Part shown: positions 50,636 to 59,963 of the stretch, one piece after another
Numbering within the stretch: position 1 is the first letter of the stretch
Layout: each line of letters opens with the position of its first letter
From: Streptomyces sp. NBC_01016
GTDB taxonomy: Bacteria; Actinomycetota; Actinomycetes; Streptomycetales; Streptomycetaceae
Direction: 5' to 3'
Length of the DNA: 64,000 nucleotides
NCBI RefSeq assembly: GCF_026341035.1
Contig: NZ_JAPEOQ010000002.1
Coordinates: 3,720,001-3,784,000 of the forward strand
Notes under the pieces: generated by a model
Seen by the model: the letters and a program-made list of their open reading frames with translations, nothing else
What the model was told of the DNA's origin: nothing
Databases searched by the model: none
Translations under genes and position numbers: made by a program

Positions 50636-52609
50636 CTACGAGACCTTCGACGGCAGCACCTGCACATCCGCCGCCCGCACATACGCGACGCGGTGCCCGA
50701 ACTGGATCTCGTAGTACACGTCCTTGCCCTTGACCACCTTGTGCGACGAGGTGTCGAACGTGGGGGAGTAGAAGTACTCGCCCCTGGTCGCCCCGCCCGT
50801 CGCGTAGCGCTGGCCCGACAGCAGCTTGTACGGCAACGGCGAGATCGCCTGCGGCGTGATGCCCGACGGGTAGGCCTCCTTCTCCGGGTAGGCCCGCCCG
50901 TACACCGGGACCTCGCTCGCGCCCGGCTTCGGCGTGACCACAAGTCCCTTGGCCGGTACGGCGGTCGGCTGCGCGGACGGGTTCTTGAACCAGGCCTTCT
51001 GGCCCAGGTACCAGATGGCCGTCCAGTCGCCCTCGCGGCCCGCGACCGCGTACTGCTGGCCCGCAGAGGCCCGCGACGCCATGTCGTTGACGTCGATCGT
51101 CGAGGGTTCGCCGCCCGGACGCAGCCCGATGTCCTTGATCAGCGGGGCGTCCTCACTGGGCTCCGAGTAGAGACGCACGGCGCTCGAACCGTGCGGTGCG
51201 CAGGCCACGCCCGCCTTCTCGCAGCCGGTGAACTCCGGCTGGTTCTCGTCGAATTCGGGGGCGACGGTCACCAGGCCACCGTTCGGCCCCGCCGTCTGGT
51301 GGAACGGCTTGCCCATCAGGGCGAAGTAGTGCGACCAGTCCCAGTACGGGCCCGGGTCCGTGTGCATCGACTTGATGGTGGACGCCGTCGTGCCCGGCAC
51401 CGTGTCATGACCCAGGATGTGCTGCCGGTCCAGCGGGATGCCGTACTTCTTCGACAGGTACTTCACCAGGCGCGACGAGGACCGGTACATCTCCTCCGTG
51501 TACCAGGAGTCCGGCTGCGCGAGGAAACCCTCGTGCTCCAGGCCGATCGACTTCGCGTTGACGTACCAGTTGCCCGCGTGCCAGCCGACGTCCTTGTTCT
51601 TGATGGACTGCACGATGTGCCCGTCCGTCGAGCGCAGCGAGTAGTGCCACGCCAGATACGTCTTGTCCTGGACCAGCTTGAGCGTCTGCTCCCACGTCGC
51701 CTCCGTGTCATGGATGACGATGTAGTCGATGCTCTGGTCCTTCGGACGGTCCGCGAGATCGTGGTTGCCGTAGTCGCCGTCGCCGAACTCCTCGTACGGC
51801 GCCGGAATCCACTCGCACGACACGGTCTTCGGGCACTCGGTCCCGCCCGCGTCCGCCTTGCGCAGGCCCATCTTCTCGATCTGCGCGGCCTGCGGTTCGG
51901 CGTCCGGCCGGGCGCGGAGGGTGACCTCCTGGCCGGCGTCCGTGGTGCGCCGCTCGCCGTCGCGGATCACCGCGAACACATCGTTCGCGTATGTGCCGGC
52001 CGTCGCGGCGTCGTCCGCGCCGGAGAACGCCGCGACCGCCCCGTACCAGTCGGCGGGCCGGTCGCTGAGCGGCTTGCCGAGCTTCTTCTGGGCGGCCGCG
52101 AGGAGGGCGGCGCCACCCCGCACATTCGCCGCCGAGTCGTCGCGCAGCTGCTCCGCGGACAGGCCGGTGAGCTGCGCCGCACGCGGCAACGTCCTTAGCC
52201 GCGCCGGGAGTTGTGAGTTCTTCGGGACGGCATCCGAGGCCCTGAGCGGGGCCCGTGAGTCGTCGCCGCGCGGGTCGCCCGCCGCCTCGCTGTGCCGTGT
52301 CGCGTCCGCGAGCGCGGTGCGCGCGTCCGTCAGGTGCATGGGGCCGTAGCCGCCGGTGACGCTCGGCGCCCCGTCGTGCGCGTCCCATCGCGACTGCAGA
52401 TACGACACACCGAGGAGCACGCTCTGCGGCACCTGGTACTCGGCCGCCGCCGAAGCGAACGCGTCCTGCAGCCGGGCCGACGGGGCCTCGGCCGAAACGC
52501 CGGGTGGCGCCGCGCCGAGCAACGGCAGCAGCAGCGCCGCCACTCCGAGGGTGCCACCCGCCATCCGCACACCGGCACGGGAACGTCTTTCGCTCAAGAA
52601 TCGGGACAA
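50636..52609 (-). CDS. Secreted N-acetylmuramoyl-L-alanine amidase (Amidase_2) with a TTG start
   Basis: Exported peptidoglycan amidase of 657 residues. A signal peptide (MAGGTLGVAALLLPLLGAA) is followed by a lysozyme-like/transglycosylase-resembling front part (SVLLGVSYLQSRWDAHDGAP), then a zinc amidase domain with YIVIHDTE near 295, HYSLRSTDGHIVQSI, SIGLEHEGF near 355, and HILGHDTVPG/THTDPGPY-like ligands (SMHTDPGPYWDW) near 395-420. The C-terminal 230 residues include two SH3-like binding regions. The start is TTG at 52609 with AGGAGG five bp away; no good ATG or GTG precedes the signal sequence. It likely works in wall remodelling. Confidence 0.9.
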   Translation of the reverse strand: MSRFLSERRSRAGVRMAGGTLGVAALLLPLLGAAPPGVSAEAPSARLQDAFASAAAEYQVPQSVLLGVSYLQSRWDAHDGAPSVTGGYGPMHLTDARTALADATRHSEAAGDPRGDDSRAPLRASDAVPKNSQLPARLRTLPRAAQLTGLSAEQLRDDSAANVRGGAALLAAAQKKLGKPLSDRPADWYGAVAAFSGADDAATAGTYANDVFAVIRDGERRTTDAGQEVTLRARPDAEPQAAQIEKMGLRKADAGGTECPKTVSCEWIPAPYEEFGDGDYGNHDLADRPKDQSIDYIVIHDTEATWEQTLKLVQDKTYLAWHYSLRSTDGHIVQSIKNKDVGWHAGNWYVNAKSIGLEHEGFLAQPDSWYTEEMYRSSSRLVKYLSKKYGIPLDRQHILGHDTVPGTTASTIKSMHTDPGPYWDWSHYFALMGKPFHQTAGPNGGLVTVAPEFDENQPEFTGCEKAGVACAPHGSSAVRLYSEPSEDAPLIKDIGLRPGGEPSTIDVNDMASRASAGQQYAVAGREGDWTAIWYLGQKAWFKNPSAQPTAVPAKGLVVTPKPGASEVPVYGRAYPEKEAYPSGITPQAISPLPYKLLSGQRYATGGATRGEYFYSPTFDTSSHKVVKGKDVYYEIQFGHRVAYVRAADVQVLPSKVS

Positions 52610-52765
52610 GGGTGCCTCCTGGGAACGCCGGGTTCGGGATGCTGCGCGGTGCCTGCGGGGCCGATGATGGCTCAGTGCTATCGGCCCGCCGACGATCCGT
52701 CAATCATGCGGTGCACAGCGGAGTTTCCCCCGGATTTCCGGCCCATGCCCATGGCTGCGGACATA

Positions 52766-52815
52766 CGAAGATCCGCGGTGCGCCCTGTTCCTTCCGGGCG
52801 CACCGCGGATCTTCG
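52766..52815. terminator. Strong hairpin terminator after the phosphotransferase gene
   Basis: Perfect 20-bp arms (52766-52785 and 52796-52815) face each other around a 10-nt loop. It lies 7 bp beyond the end of the minus-strand phosphotransferase gene and before the amidase promoter. Confidence 0.85.
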
Positions 52816-52821
52816 TCCCCG

Positions 52822-53976
52822 TCAGCGAGTGCCGACTGCCGCTCGCACCGCCTTGCGGGCCATATTGCAGTCGTCGTGCAGGCGGCGCAGCAACAGCCGC
52901 TGCTCCTCACCGGACGGCGCAGCACCGGCGTGGGCCTGAACCGACGGTGCCGCCGGGGTCTGTTCGTGCAGGGAACGCTGCACGGCCGTCTCGTACGTAC
53001 GGATCTCCCGTGTCAGTACGAGCATCAGGTTGACCAGGAACGCGTCGCGCGCCACGGGCCCGCCGGACTGCGCGAGCTGACTGATCTGACGCCGCGCCAC
53101 CGGAGCGTCGCCGAGCACGGACCAGAGCGTCGCCAGGTCGTAGCCCGGCAGGTACCAGCCCGCGTGCTCCCAGTCCACGAGCACCGGGCCGGTGGGAGCC
53201 AGCAGCACGTTCGACAACAGGGCGTCGCCGTGGCAGAACTGGCCCATGCCGCCGCGGCCCGCGGTGTGCGCGATCCCGTGCAGCAGCTTCTGCAGGTCAC
53301 CCATGTCCCGGTCCGTGAGCAGGCCCAGGTTATGGAAGCGGTTGATCCGCGCCGCGTAGTCCAGCGGTGCGTCGAAGGTGCCCGCCGGCGGCCGCCACTG
53401 GTTGACCCGGCAGATCGCGCCGAGCGCGGCACGCACATCCGCCCGGGGCGGTGCCTCGACCGGGTGGCGCTGCAGGGCCGCCACCCGACCGGGCATCCGC
53501 TCGATCACCAGCGTGCCGTTGTCGGGGTCCGCGGCGATGAGCCGGGGCACCCGCACCGGGGGCCGGTGTCGGACGAACGAGCGGTATGCGGCTATCTCGT
53601 GCCGGATCCGCGCCGCGTAGGCGGGAGCAGGGTCGAGTAGACACTTCGCGACGGCGGTGCTGCGCCCTGTCGTACCGACGAGGAGCACGGAGCGCGGGGA
53701 ACGGCGCAACACCTGCACCGGATGGAACTCCGGGCAGATCCGGTGCACCGACGCGATCGCCGTGCGCAGCTGGGCGCCCTGAGGGCCGGACAAGTCGAGT
53801 CTCCCGCTGAGCGGTTGCGTGCCGAGCCCCGGGGCGCGACGCGGCCGGGCGATGCCGTTCAGCGTCGGAGCCGCGGGCCGCGCGGGGTCGAGGTACGGGC
53901 CGCTTCCGCCGACCGCCGGACGGGCGGGGCGCAGCGGCCGGGGCGGGGCGGACACGGAGGACGATGCTGCGTACAT
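52822..53976 (-). CDS. Aminoglycoside phosphotransferase (APH)-fold protein
   Basis: APH/choline-kinase-fold protein of 384 residues. The N-terminal 60 residues are Pro/Ala/Arg-rich. The kinase core has the ATP-lobe VAKCLLDPAPAYAARIRHEI, the Brenner motif GQFCHGDALLSNVLL (catalytic Asp) and the Mg loop VLVDWEHAGW, all intact. It should phosphorylate a small hydroxylated compound. It is far from the ACAD10-like gene, so a link with that pathway is not suggested. The ATG at 53976 is the only good start. A terminator follows. Confidence 0.88.
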   Translation of the reverse strand: MYAASSSVSAPPRPLRPARPAVGGSGPYLDPARPAAPTLNGIARPRRAPGLGTQPLSGRLDLSGPQGAQLRTAIASVHRICPEFHPVQVLRRSPRSVLLVGTTGRSTAVAKCLLDPAPAYAARIRHEIAAYRSFVRHRPPVRVPRLIAADPDNGTLVIERMPGRVAALQRHPVEAPPRADVRAALGAICRVNQWRPPAGTFDAPLDYAARINRFHNLGLLTDRDMGDLQKLLHGIAHTAGRGGMGQFCHGDALLSNVLLAPTGPVLVDWEHAGWYLPGYDLATLWSVLGDAPVARRQISQLAQSGGPVARDAFLVNLMLVLTREIRTYETAVQRSLHEQTPAAPSVQAHAGAAPSGEEQRLLLRRLHDDCNMARKAVRAAVGTR

Positions 53977-54120
53977 GGGCGAAACAGATCCCTTCGTGTG
54001 CCAGTGAGTGCCTGCGCCGTCCCGGCCCGGCCGATTCGGTACACCCTGGGGAATGCCCTGTGGCGACCGGGTCGGGGTGGCGCACTCCTACCTGACACCA
54101 GGCGCCCAAGAGCACAACAG

Positions 54121-54150
54121 CTGGCGCACCCTGGCGAACCCTGGCGAATA
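54121..54150. repeat. Three 10-bp direct repeats upstream of the NsdA-like gene
   Basis: CTGGCGCACC, CTGGCGAACC and CTGGCGAATA follow each other at 54121, 54131 and 54141, sharing CTGGCG. A spacing of 10 bp puts them on one helix face, as for direct-repeat-binding regulators. A TGACAG/CTGTCA dyad lies just downstream (54164-54182). Confidence 0.6.
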
Positions 54151-54209
54151 GTCGCCCTGCAACTGACAGAGGGCTACTGTCAATTTCAGCCGAGAACCTG
54201 GGGGCTTAC

Positions 54210-55709
54210 GTGAACGGACAACCCAACACCCGTCTGAACGACCTGTTCGGCCTGGCCGGCTGGTCCAAGGGCGAGCTCGCGAGGATGGTCAACCGGCAGG
54301 CGGCGGCCATGGGCCACGCACAGCTGGCGACCGACACCTCGCGGGTGCGGCGGTGGATCGACACGGGAGAGATCCCGCGCGATCCGGTGCCGAGGGTGCT
54401 GGCGGCGCTGTTCACCGAGCGACTCGGCCGTGTCGTGACCATCGAGGACCTCGGTCTCGTCCGACACGGGCGCGTAGGGAAACGGCAAGGCGGCGGCTTG
54501 GAAGAACAAGGCCCCGACGGAGTGCCGTGGGCGCCCGGGCGGACAGCGGCGGTCCTCACCGAATTCACGGGAATGGACCTCATGCTCAACCGACGCGGCT
54601 TGGTGGGCGCGGGTGCCGCGCTCGCCGCAGGCTCCGCACTCAGCAGCGCCATGCACGACTGGCTGCACACCGACCCGGCCCTCGTGGCCGATGCCCCCAG
54701 GGCCAACGATCCGCTGTCCCCTCCGGCAGGCGCCGACGCTGCCGGGTCCGACCGCTACGAAGCGGCCCCCATCGGGTCCCAGGAGATCGAGGAACTCGAG
54801 CGCTCGGTCGAGGTGTTCCGCGCCTGGGACGCCTCGCGCGGCGGCGGGTTGCAGCGCAAGGCGGTCGTGGGCCAGCTCAACGAAGTCGGCGGAATGCTCT
54901 CCTACCGCCACCCCGACCATCTGCAGCGGCGCCTGTGGGGCGTCGCCGCCAATCTCGCCGTCCTCGCGGGCTGGATGTCCCACGACGTCGGCCTGGAACC
55001 CACCGCCCAGAAGTACTTCGTCATCGCCGCGCACGCCGCGCGCGAGGGCGGGGACCGGCCGCGGGCCGGCGAGGCCCTGTCGCGGGCCGCCCGCCAGAAG
55101 ATCCACCTCGGTGCGCCCGGCGAGGCGCTCGACCTGATGAAGCTCGCCAAGTCCGGTTCCGGTGACCAGGTGTTGCCGCGCACTAAGGCGATGCTCTACA
55201 CCATCGAGGCCTGGGCACAGGCGTCCATGGGCAAGGGCCAGGCGATGCGTCGTACGCTCGGTCAGGCGGAGGAGCTCTTCGTCTCCGACAAGGGCGATGT
55301 GCCGCCGCCGAGTTGGATGCAGATGTTCGACGAGGCGGACCTGCACGGTATGCAGGCCCTCGCGTACCGCACCCTCGCCGAGCACGATCCGTCCGCCGCC
55401 GTCATCGCGCAGCAGCATGCCCACGAGGCCCTGGCGCTGCGTGGCGGAGGCCGGGACCGCTCGAACATCTTCGACCACCTGTCGATGGCCTCGGCCTGCT
55501 TCATCGCCGACGACCCCGAACAGGCGGACAGGTACGCGCGGTTGGCGCTCAACTCGATGGGCTCCAACTCCTCGCACCGCACGTGGGACCGGCTGCGCGA
55601 GATGTACCGGCTCACCGGAACCTACGCGGACTACCCGAAGATCGACGACCTTCGTCAGGAGATCAAGCTGGCCCTGCCGAGGTCGACGGGCAAGCGGATC
55701 CAGGCGTAA
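54210..55709 (+). CDS. nsdA: NsdA-like TPR regulator of development and antibiotic production
   Basis: Protein of 499 residues. The N-terminus QPNTRLNDLFGLAGWSKGEL, LARMVNRQAAAMG and SRVRRWIDTGEIPRDPVPRVL forms a helix-turn-helix-like module. The rest is helical, with TPR-like pairs (AVVGQLNEVGGMLSYRH, GEALSRAARQKIHLGAPGEA). This closely resembles NsdA, a negative regulator of sporulation and antibiotic synthesis in S. coelicolor. A hydrophobic stretch LVGAGAALAAGSALSSA near 132-148 may be a buried helix. The GTG at 54210 follows GGGGGC. Three direct repeats and a dyad lie in the promoter. Confidence 0.85.
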   Translation: MNGQPNTRLNDLFGLAGWSKGELARMVNRQAAAMGHAQLATDTSRVRRWIDTGEIPRDPVPRVLAALFTERLGRVVTIEDLGLVRHGRVGKRQGGGLEEQGPDGVPWAPGRTAAVLTEFTGMDLMLNRRGLVGAGAALAAGSALSSAMHDWLHTDPALVADAPRANDPLSPPAGADAAGSDRYEAAPIGSQEIEELERSVEVFRAWDASRGGGLQRKAVVGQLNEVGGMLSYRHPDHLQRRLWGVAANLAVLAGWMSHDVGLEPTAQKYFVIAAHAAREGGDRPRAGEALSRAARQKIHLGAPGEALDLMKLAKSGSGDQVLPRTKAMLYTIEAWAQASMGKGQAMRRTLGQAEELFVSDKGDVPPPSWMQMFDEADLHGMQALAYRTLAEHDPSAAVIAQQHAHEALALRGGGRDRSNIFDHLSMASACFIADDPEQADRYARLALNSMGSNSSHRTWDRLREMYRLTGTYADYPKIDDLRQEIKLALPRSTGKRIQA

Positions 55710-55760
55710 CCCCGCCGGGCACCGCCGGAGACACCGGCTCGAAGAGCAATGCGTACGCCG

Positions 55761-57179
55761 TCAGGAACCGATCCTGGCGACGAGAACACAGGCGTCGTCC
55801 TCGCGCTCGCCCTGACCGAACTCCTCCCGGAGCACGTGCACGCAGTCCTGCGCGTCACGGGCCGCGGTCAGCGGCTCCGCCAGCGCGAGCAGTCGGCCCA
55901 CGGACGCGGTCGAGCCACGCTGTGGCACGAGTCCGTCCGTGTGCAGGAGCAGCAGGTCTCCGGCGCGCAGCGGCTCTTCGGCCTGCCCGTAGCCGGCGCC
56001 GGACGTGGTGCCGAGGAGGACGCCTTCGGGTGGTGTGAGCGCACGCCCCGTCCCGTCGCGGAACAGCAGGGGGGCAGGGTGTCCCGCCTGTGCCCACGTC
56101 AGTGCCCGGGTCGTGGGGTCGTAGCGGCAGCACAGGGCGCTGCCGAGCGCGGGCTGCACGGACGAGTCGAGGAGGTGGTTGAGGGAGCCGAGCAGCTCGC
56201 CGGGCGGGGTGTCGCACATCGCCATGCCGCGGACCGCGCCGAGCAGCATCGCCATGCCTGAGGTGGCGGCGACGCCGTGCCCGGTGAGATCGCCGACGGT
56301 CAGCAGGGTGCGGCCGCCCGGCAGTTCGAGCGCGTCGTACCAGTCGCCGCCGACGTGGTTGCCGACGGAGGAGGGGAAGTAGTGGGCGGCCAGATCGAGG
56401 CCGCCGGGGCCGCTGCGCGGGAGCCGCAGGGAGCCACGCCACGGCGGTAGCACGGCTTCCTGCAGCTCGACCGCGAGCCGGTGCTCGGTCTGCGCGATGT
56501 GCCGCTGGCGCTGGAGCGAGTCACGGGTCTCGCTCACCGCTCGTTGGCTGCGGCGCAGTTCACTGACGTCGCGTACGACCGCCCACATCGAGGCGGTCGC
56601 GCCGTCGGCGTCGAGCACGGGCTCGCCCATCATGTGCACCGTGCGCACGGATCCGTCCGGGCGTACGACGCGGAACTCCCCGTCCATCGGCTTGCCGTCG
56701 ATCAGGCAGTCGGTGACCATCGCGGTCAGCCTCGGCTGGTCGTCGGCGTGCACGAGGGCGGGCAGTTCGTCGAGCGTGAGCGCGGGGGCGGCGGGGTCCC
56801 TGCCGAGGATCTGGTAGAGCTCGCCCGACCAGGTCGCCTCGTCGGTCAGCAGGTTCCACTCGGCGCTGCCCACCCGGCTCAGCAGGGAGCCGGGCGGCGG
56901 CGTCGCGGTGACCCGCTGGGCCGGCAGGCCCGCCTGGGGGGCGGGGCCCTCCCGCAGCTGTGCCAAGTGCCGGTCGAGGTCGCTGAGTTGGTGTACCGCC
57001 AGCTCGTACAGGGCGCGCTGCCAGCGGGACTCGGGGTCGGCCTCGTCCGTCATCACCGATTCGCGGCGCACCGCGTCGACGTCGCCGAGCAGGCGGCGCG
57101 TCTGCGAGATCAGCGCGTCGACGGCGCCACGCTCCGGCGGTTGGCCGGCGGGGCGGTCCGCGAAGGTATGGGGCGGCAT
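55761..57179 (-). CDS. PAS-domain PP2C (SpoIIE-type) protein phosphatase
   Basis: Cytosolic protein of 472 residues: a helical N-terminal part, a PAS domain (about 110-225; DGEFRVVRPDGSVRTVHMMG), a coiled linker, and a PP2C-like SpoIIE domain with metal-site motifs GNHVGGDWYDAL near 287, VGDLTGHGVAAT near 312, LLLHTDGLVP and EDDACVLVA. It should dephosphorylate an anti-anti-sigma factor in response to a ligand or redox signal sensed by PAS. Streptomycetes have dozens of such proteins. The ATG at 57179 with GGAG upstream is preferred to a longer frame to 57281. Confidence 0.9.
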   Translation of the reverse strand: MPPHTFADRPAGQPPERGAVDALISQTRRLLGDVDAVRRESVMTDEADPESRWQRALYELAVHQLSDLDRHLAQLREGPAPQAGLPAQRVTATPPPGSLLSRVGSAEWNLLTDEATWSGELYQILGRDPAAPALTLDELPALVHADDQPRLTAMVTDCLIDGKPMDGEFRVVRPDGSVRTVHMMGEPVLDADGATASMWAVVRDVSELRRSQRAVSETRDSLQRQRHIAQTEHRLAVELQEAVLPPWRGSLRLPRSGPGGLDLAAHYFPSSVGNHVGGDWYDALELPGGRTLLTVGDLTGHGVAATSGMAMLLGAVRGMAMCDTPPGELLGSLNHLLDSSVQPALGSALCCRYDPTTRALTWAQAGHPAPLLFRDGTGRALTPPEGVLLGTTSGAGYGQAEEPLRAGDLLLLHTDGLVPQRGSTASVGRLLALAEPLTAARDAQDCVHVLREEFGQGEREDDACVLVARIGS

Positions 57180-57422
57180 GAGGAAACTCCGATGCGGGGC
57201 ACGAGTGGCCGGGGCTGACGGAAGGACCGCTAAAGACTCTGGCACAGGCCGCGTTGCCCCGTAAGGGATTTGGCCATACACGATGCGGTGGTGCTTATGG
57301 CATATGCCCTTGTCCTTCTGGTGGACTCTTTCGTGGGTCGCCTTCGAACGCGCGGCCGGGGATGGCGTATGCCGCGTTCATACGTGCGGTGATGCGTGCC
57401 CCACCGATCGGCGTAGCCAAAC

Positions 57423-59012
57423 CTACGTACGCAGCCAGGCCGCCGTATCGCCCGGCAGTCGCCCGTCGCCGTCCAGCGCGTCGCTGGTCAGCAACACCTC
57501 TTGGTGGGCCGGAAGCAGGGAGGGCTCCGTGCCGAGGTTCACGACGCACACGAGGCCGAGTCCGCGCGCGAACGCGAGCACCCCTTCGGGCGCGCCGAGC
57601 CACGTCAACTCGTCGCCACGAAAACCCGGTTGGCATGCCCGCAGGCGCAGTGCGTTCCGGTACAGCGAGAGCATCGAGCGCGGGTCGTCCTCCTGGCGCT
57701 CGGCGGCGTACGTCCCCCAGTCGGGCGGCTGCGGCAGCCATGCCTCGCGGGAGTCCGGGTCCCCGAAGCCGTACGTCGCTCCGTGCTCGGTCCACGGCAG
57801 CGGCACGCGGCAGCCGTCACGGCCGGGGTCGACGCCGCCCGACCGGGCGTGCATCGGATCCTGGATGTGCGCCCGGTCCACCTCCACCTCCGGCAGGCCC
57901 AACTCCTCGCCCTGGTACAGGTATACGGAGCCGGGCAGGGCGAGCGAGAGGAGTGCCGCCGCGCGCGCCCGGCGCAGGCCGAGACCGAGGTCGGCCGGGG
58001 TGCCGAACCGTTTGGTGGCGAAGTCGAAGCGGGTGTCGGCGCGGCCGTATCGGGTGACCGTGCGGGTCACGTCGTGGTTGCACAGCACCCAGGTCGCGGG
58101 CGCGCCCACCGGGGCGTGGAAGGCGAGCGTGGCGTCGATGGACGCGCGGAGTTCGGCGGCGTCCCAGGGGCGGGCGAGGAAGTCGAAGTTGAAGGCGGTG
58201 TGCAGCTCGTCGGGGCGCAGATAGCGGGCGAAGCGCTCGGGGTCCGGGACCCACAACTCACCGATGAGGACGCCGTCGTAGGAGTCGGCGACGGCGCGCC
58301 AGGAGCGGTAGACGGCGTGGAGTTCGTCGCGGTCGACGTAGCCGCTGGTGTCGTCGCCGCTCGCGTCGGCGAGCGCCGGGTCCTTGGCGAGGAGGGCCGC
58401 GGAGTCCACGCGCACGCCCGCCGCGCCCCGCTCGAACCAGAACCGGAGCACGTCCTCGTGCTCCTGACGTACCGCCGGATGCGCCCAGTTGAGGTCCGGC
58501 TGCTCCGGCGTGAACAGGTGCAGGTACCACTCGCCGTCCGGCACCCGGGTCCAGGTGGCACCCGAGAACTGGGAGGGCCAGTTGTTCGGCGGCAGCTCGC
58601 CGTGTGCGCCGCGCCCCGGCCTGAAGTGGAACAGCTCGCGCTCCGGACTGCCGGGTCCTGCGGCCAACGCTGCCTGAAACCAGGGGTGTTGGTCGGAGAC
58701 ATGGTTCGGCACGATGTCCACGATCACGCGGATCCCGAGATCCCGCGCCTCCGCGATCAGCTTCTCGGCCTCCGCGAGGGTGCCGAACGCCGGGTCGATC
58801 GCCCGGTAGTCCGCCACGTCGTAGCCGCCGTCCGCGAGCGGGGAGCGGTACCAGGGCGTGAACCAGATGGCGTCCACGCCGAGCCCGGCCAGATACGGCA
58901 GGCGGGAGCGGACGCCGGCGAGGTCGCCGGTGCCGTCCCCGTCGCCGTCGGCGAAGCTGCGGACGTACACCTGGTAAATGGCAGCACTGCGCCACCAGTC
59001 GTCGACCACCAC
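57423..59012 (-). CDS. GH13 alpha-glucosidase (oligo-1,6-/maltose-type)
   Basis: Cytosolic glycoside hydrolase family 13 enzyme of 529 residues, hydrolysing alpha-glucosidic bonds. Region I is VDIVPNHVSDQHPWF, the nucleophile Asp203 is in GVRVDSAAL, the acid/base Glu252 in IGELWVPD, and Asp314 in CNHDVTRTV. The beginning WWRSAAIYQVYVRSFADGDGDG is typical of AglA/oligo-glucosidases. The gene is the last of a sugar ABC operon (48 bp after the permease), so it cleaves the imported oligosaccharide. The start is GTG at 59012 with AAAGGA upstream; the 680-residue frame overlaps the permease and is rejected. Confidence 0.93.
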   Translation of the reverse strand: MVVDDWWRSAAIYQVYVRSFADGDGDGTGDLAGVRSRLPYLAGLGVDAIWFTPWYRSPLADGGYDVADYRAIDPAFGTLAEAEKLIAEARDLGIRVIVDIVPNHVSDQHPWFQAALAAGPGSPERELFHFRPGRGAHGELPPNNWPSQFSGATWTRVPDGEWYLHLFTPEQPDLNWAHPAVRQEHEDVLRFWFERGAAGVRVDSAALLAKDPALADASGDDTSGYVDRDELHAVYRSWRAVADSYDGVLIGELWVPDPERFARYLRPDELHTAFNFDFLARPWDAAELRASIDATLAFHAPVGAPATWVLCNHDVTRTVTRYGRADTRFDFATKRFGTPADLGLGLRRARAAALLSLALPGSVYLYQGEELGLPEVEVDRAHIQDPMHARSGGVDPGRDGCRVPLPWTEHGATYGFGDPDSREAWLPQPPDWGTYAAERQEDDPRSMLSLYRNALRLRACQPGFRGDELTWLGAPEGVLAFARGLGLVCVVNLGTEPSLLPAHQEVLLTSDALDGDGRLPGDTAAWLRT

Positions 59013-59059
59013 GAAGGGTCCTTTCGGGCAAGGGTGTTGGATGTGCGGAGCGGAGCGGG

Positions 59060-59950
59060 TCAGCCCTTGAGGCCGCCGGCGGTCAGACCGCTCATGATGT
59101 TCCGCTGGAAGAGCAGGAAGAGGATCAGCGTCGGCACGGACGCGATGGTGAGCGCGGCGATCAGCTGGTTCTGCGGGACGCCGTTGGACAGCGAGTAGAT
59201 GCCGACGTTCAGCGTCTGCTTCGCCGGGTCGGGGAGCGTCAGCATCGGCCAGAGGAAGTCCTTCCACACGCCGACCACCGCGAAGATGGAGACGACGCCG
59301 AGGATCGGCCGGGAGATCGGCAGCACCACCGAGCGCAGGGTGCGCAGCGCCGAGGCGCCGTCGATGGACGCCGCGTCGAGCAGCTCCCGCGGGATCGAGT
59401 CGAAGAACCGCTTGAGCAGGAAGATGTTGAAGGCGTTGGTGACGGACGGCAGCCAGATCGCCCACGGGCTGTTCAGCAGATTGCGCTCGAAGATCGGCAC
59501 GTCGAGGACCGTCAGATACTGCGGGACGACGAGCACGGTCGCCGGGATCATCAGCGTCGCCAGCATCATGCCGAGGATGACGTTGCCGAACAGCGGGCGG
59601 AGCTTGGAGAGCGAGTACGCGGCGGCCACATCGAGGACGAGCTGGAAGGCGAGCGCGCCGAACGCGTAGTAGAGCGTGTTGAACAGCAGCTTGGCCAGGT
59701 CCATCACGTTCCAGGCGTCCTGGTAGTTCTTCGGGTGCACGCTGTCGGGCACCAGGGTCGGCGGGGACTGGACGATCTCCGCCGTGGTCTTGAGGCCGCC
59801 GGTCACCATCCAGTACAGCGGGCCGAGGAAGACCAGCGTGAACAGGGCCATGGTGACGCCGAAGACCGTCCAGTAGAGGATCTTCCCGCGCCGCCGGCCG
59901 AGCTGGGCGGGGGAGATCAGGGTGCGGGTGCGCATCGTGTCGGTGGCCAT
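59060..59950 (-). CDS. Sugar ABC transporter permease (MalG-like)
   Basis: Inner-membrane permease of 296 residues with six helices. The cytosolic EAA loop is LLDAASIDGASALRTLRSVV, followed by LPISRPIL; it docks the ATPase. An N-terminal cytosolic 25 residues precede FTLVFLGPLYWMVTGGLK. It is the second permease of the operon, 13 bp after the first. No ATPase gene is included; in Streptomyces the shared MsiK ATPase, coded elsewhere, usually energises such importers. Confidence 0.93.
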   Translation of the reverse strand: MATDTMRTRTLISPAQLGRRRGKILYWTVFGVTMALFTLVFLGPLYWMVTGGLKTTAEIVQSPPTLVPDSVHPKNYQDAWNVMDLAKLLFNTLYYAFGALAFQLVLDVAAAYSLSKLRPLFGNVILGMMLATLMIPATVLVVPQYLTVLDVPIFERNLLNSPWAIWLPSVTNAFNIFLLKRFFDSIPRELLDAASIDGASALRTLRSVVLPISRPILGVVSIFAVVGVWKDFLWPMLTLPDPAKQTLNVGIYSLSNGVPQNQLIAALTIASVPTLILFLLFQRNIMSGLTAGGLKG

Positions 59951-59963
59951 GGGTGCCGTCTCC

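Noticed and set aside
52822..53976. APH-fold gene as the missing kinase of the ACAD10-like operon
   Set aside because: It is 45 kb away, has its own terminator, and nothing in its neighbourhood links it to acyl-CoA metabolism.
57423..59465. 680-residue form of the GH13 enzyme
   Set aside because: The extra N-terminus reads through the permease gene in another phase; the GTG at 59012 fits a normal GH13 start.
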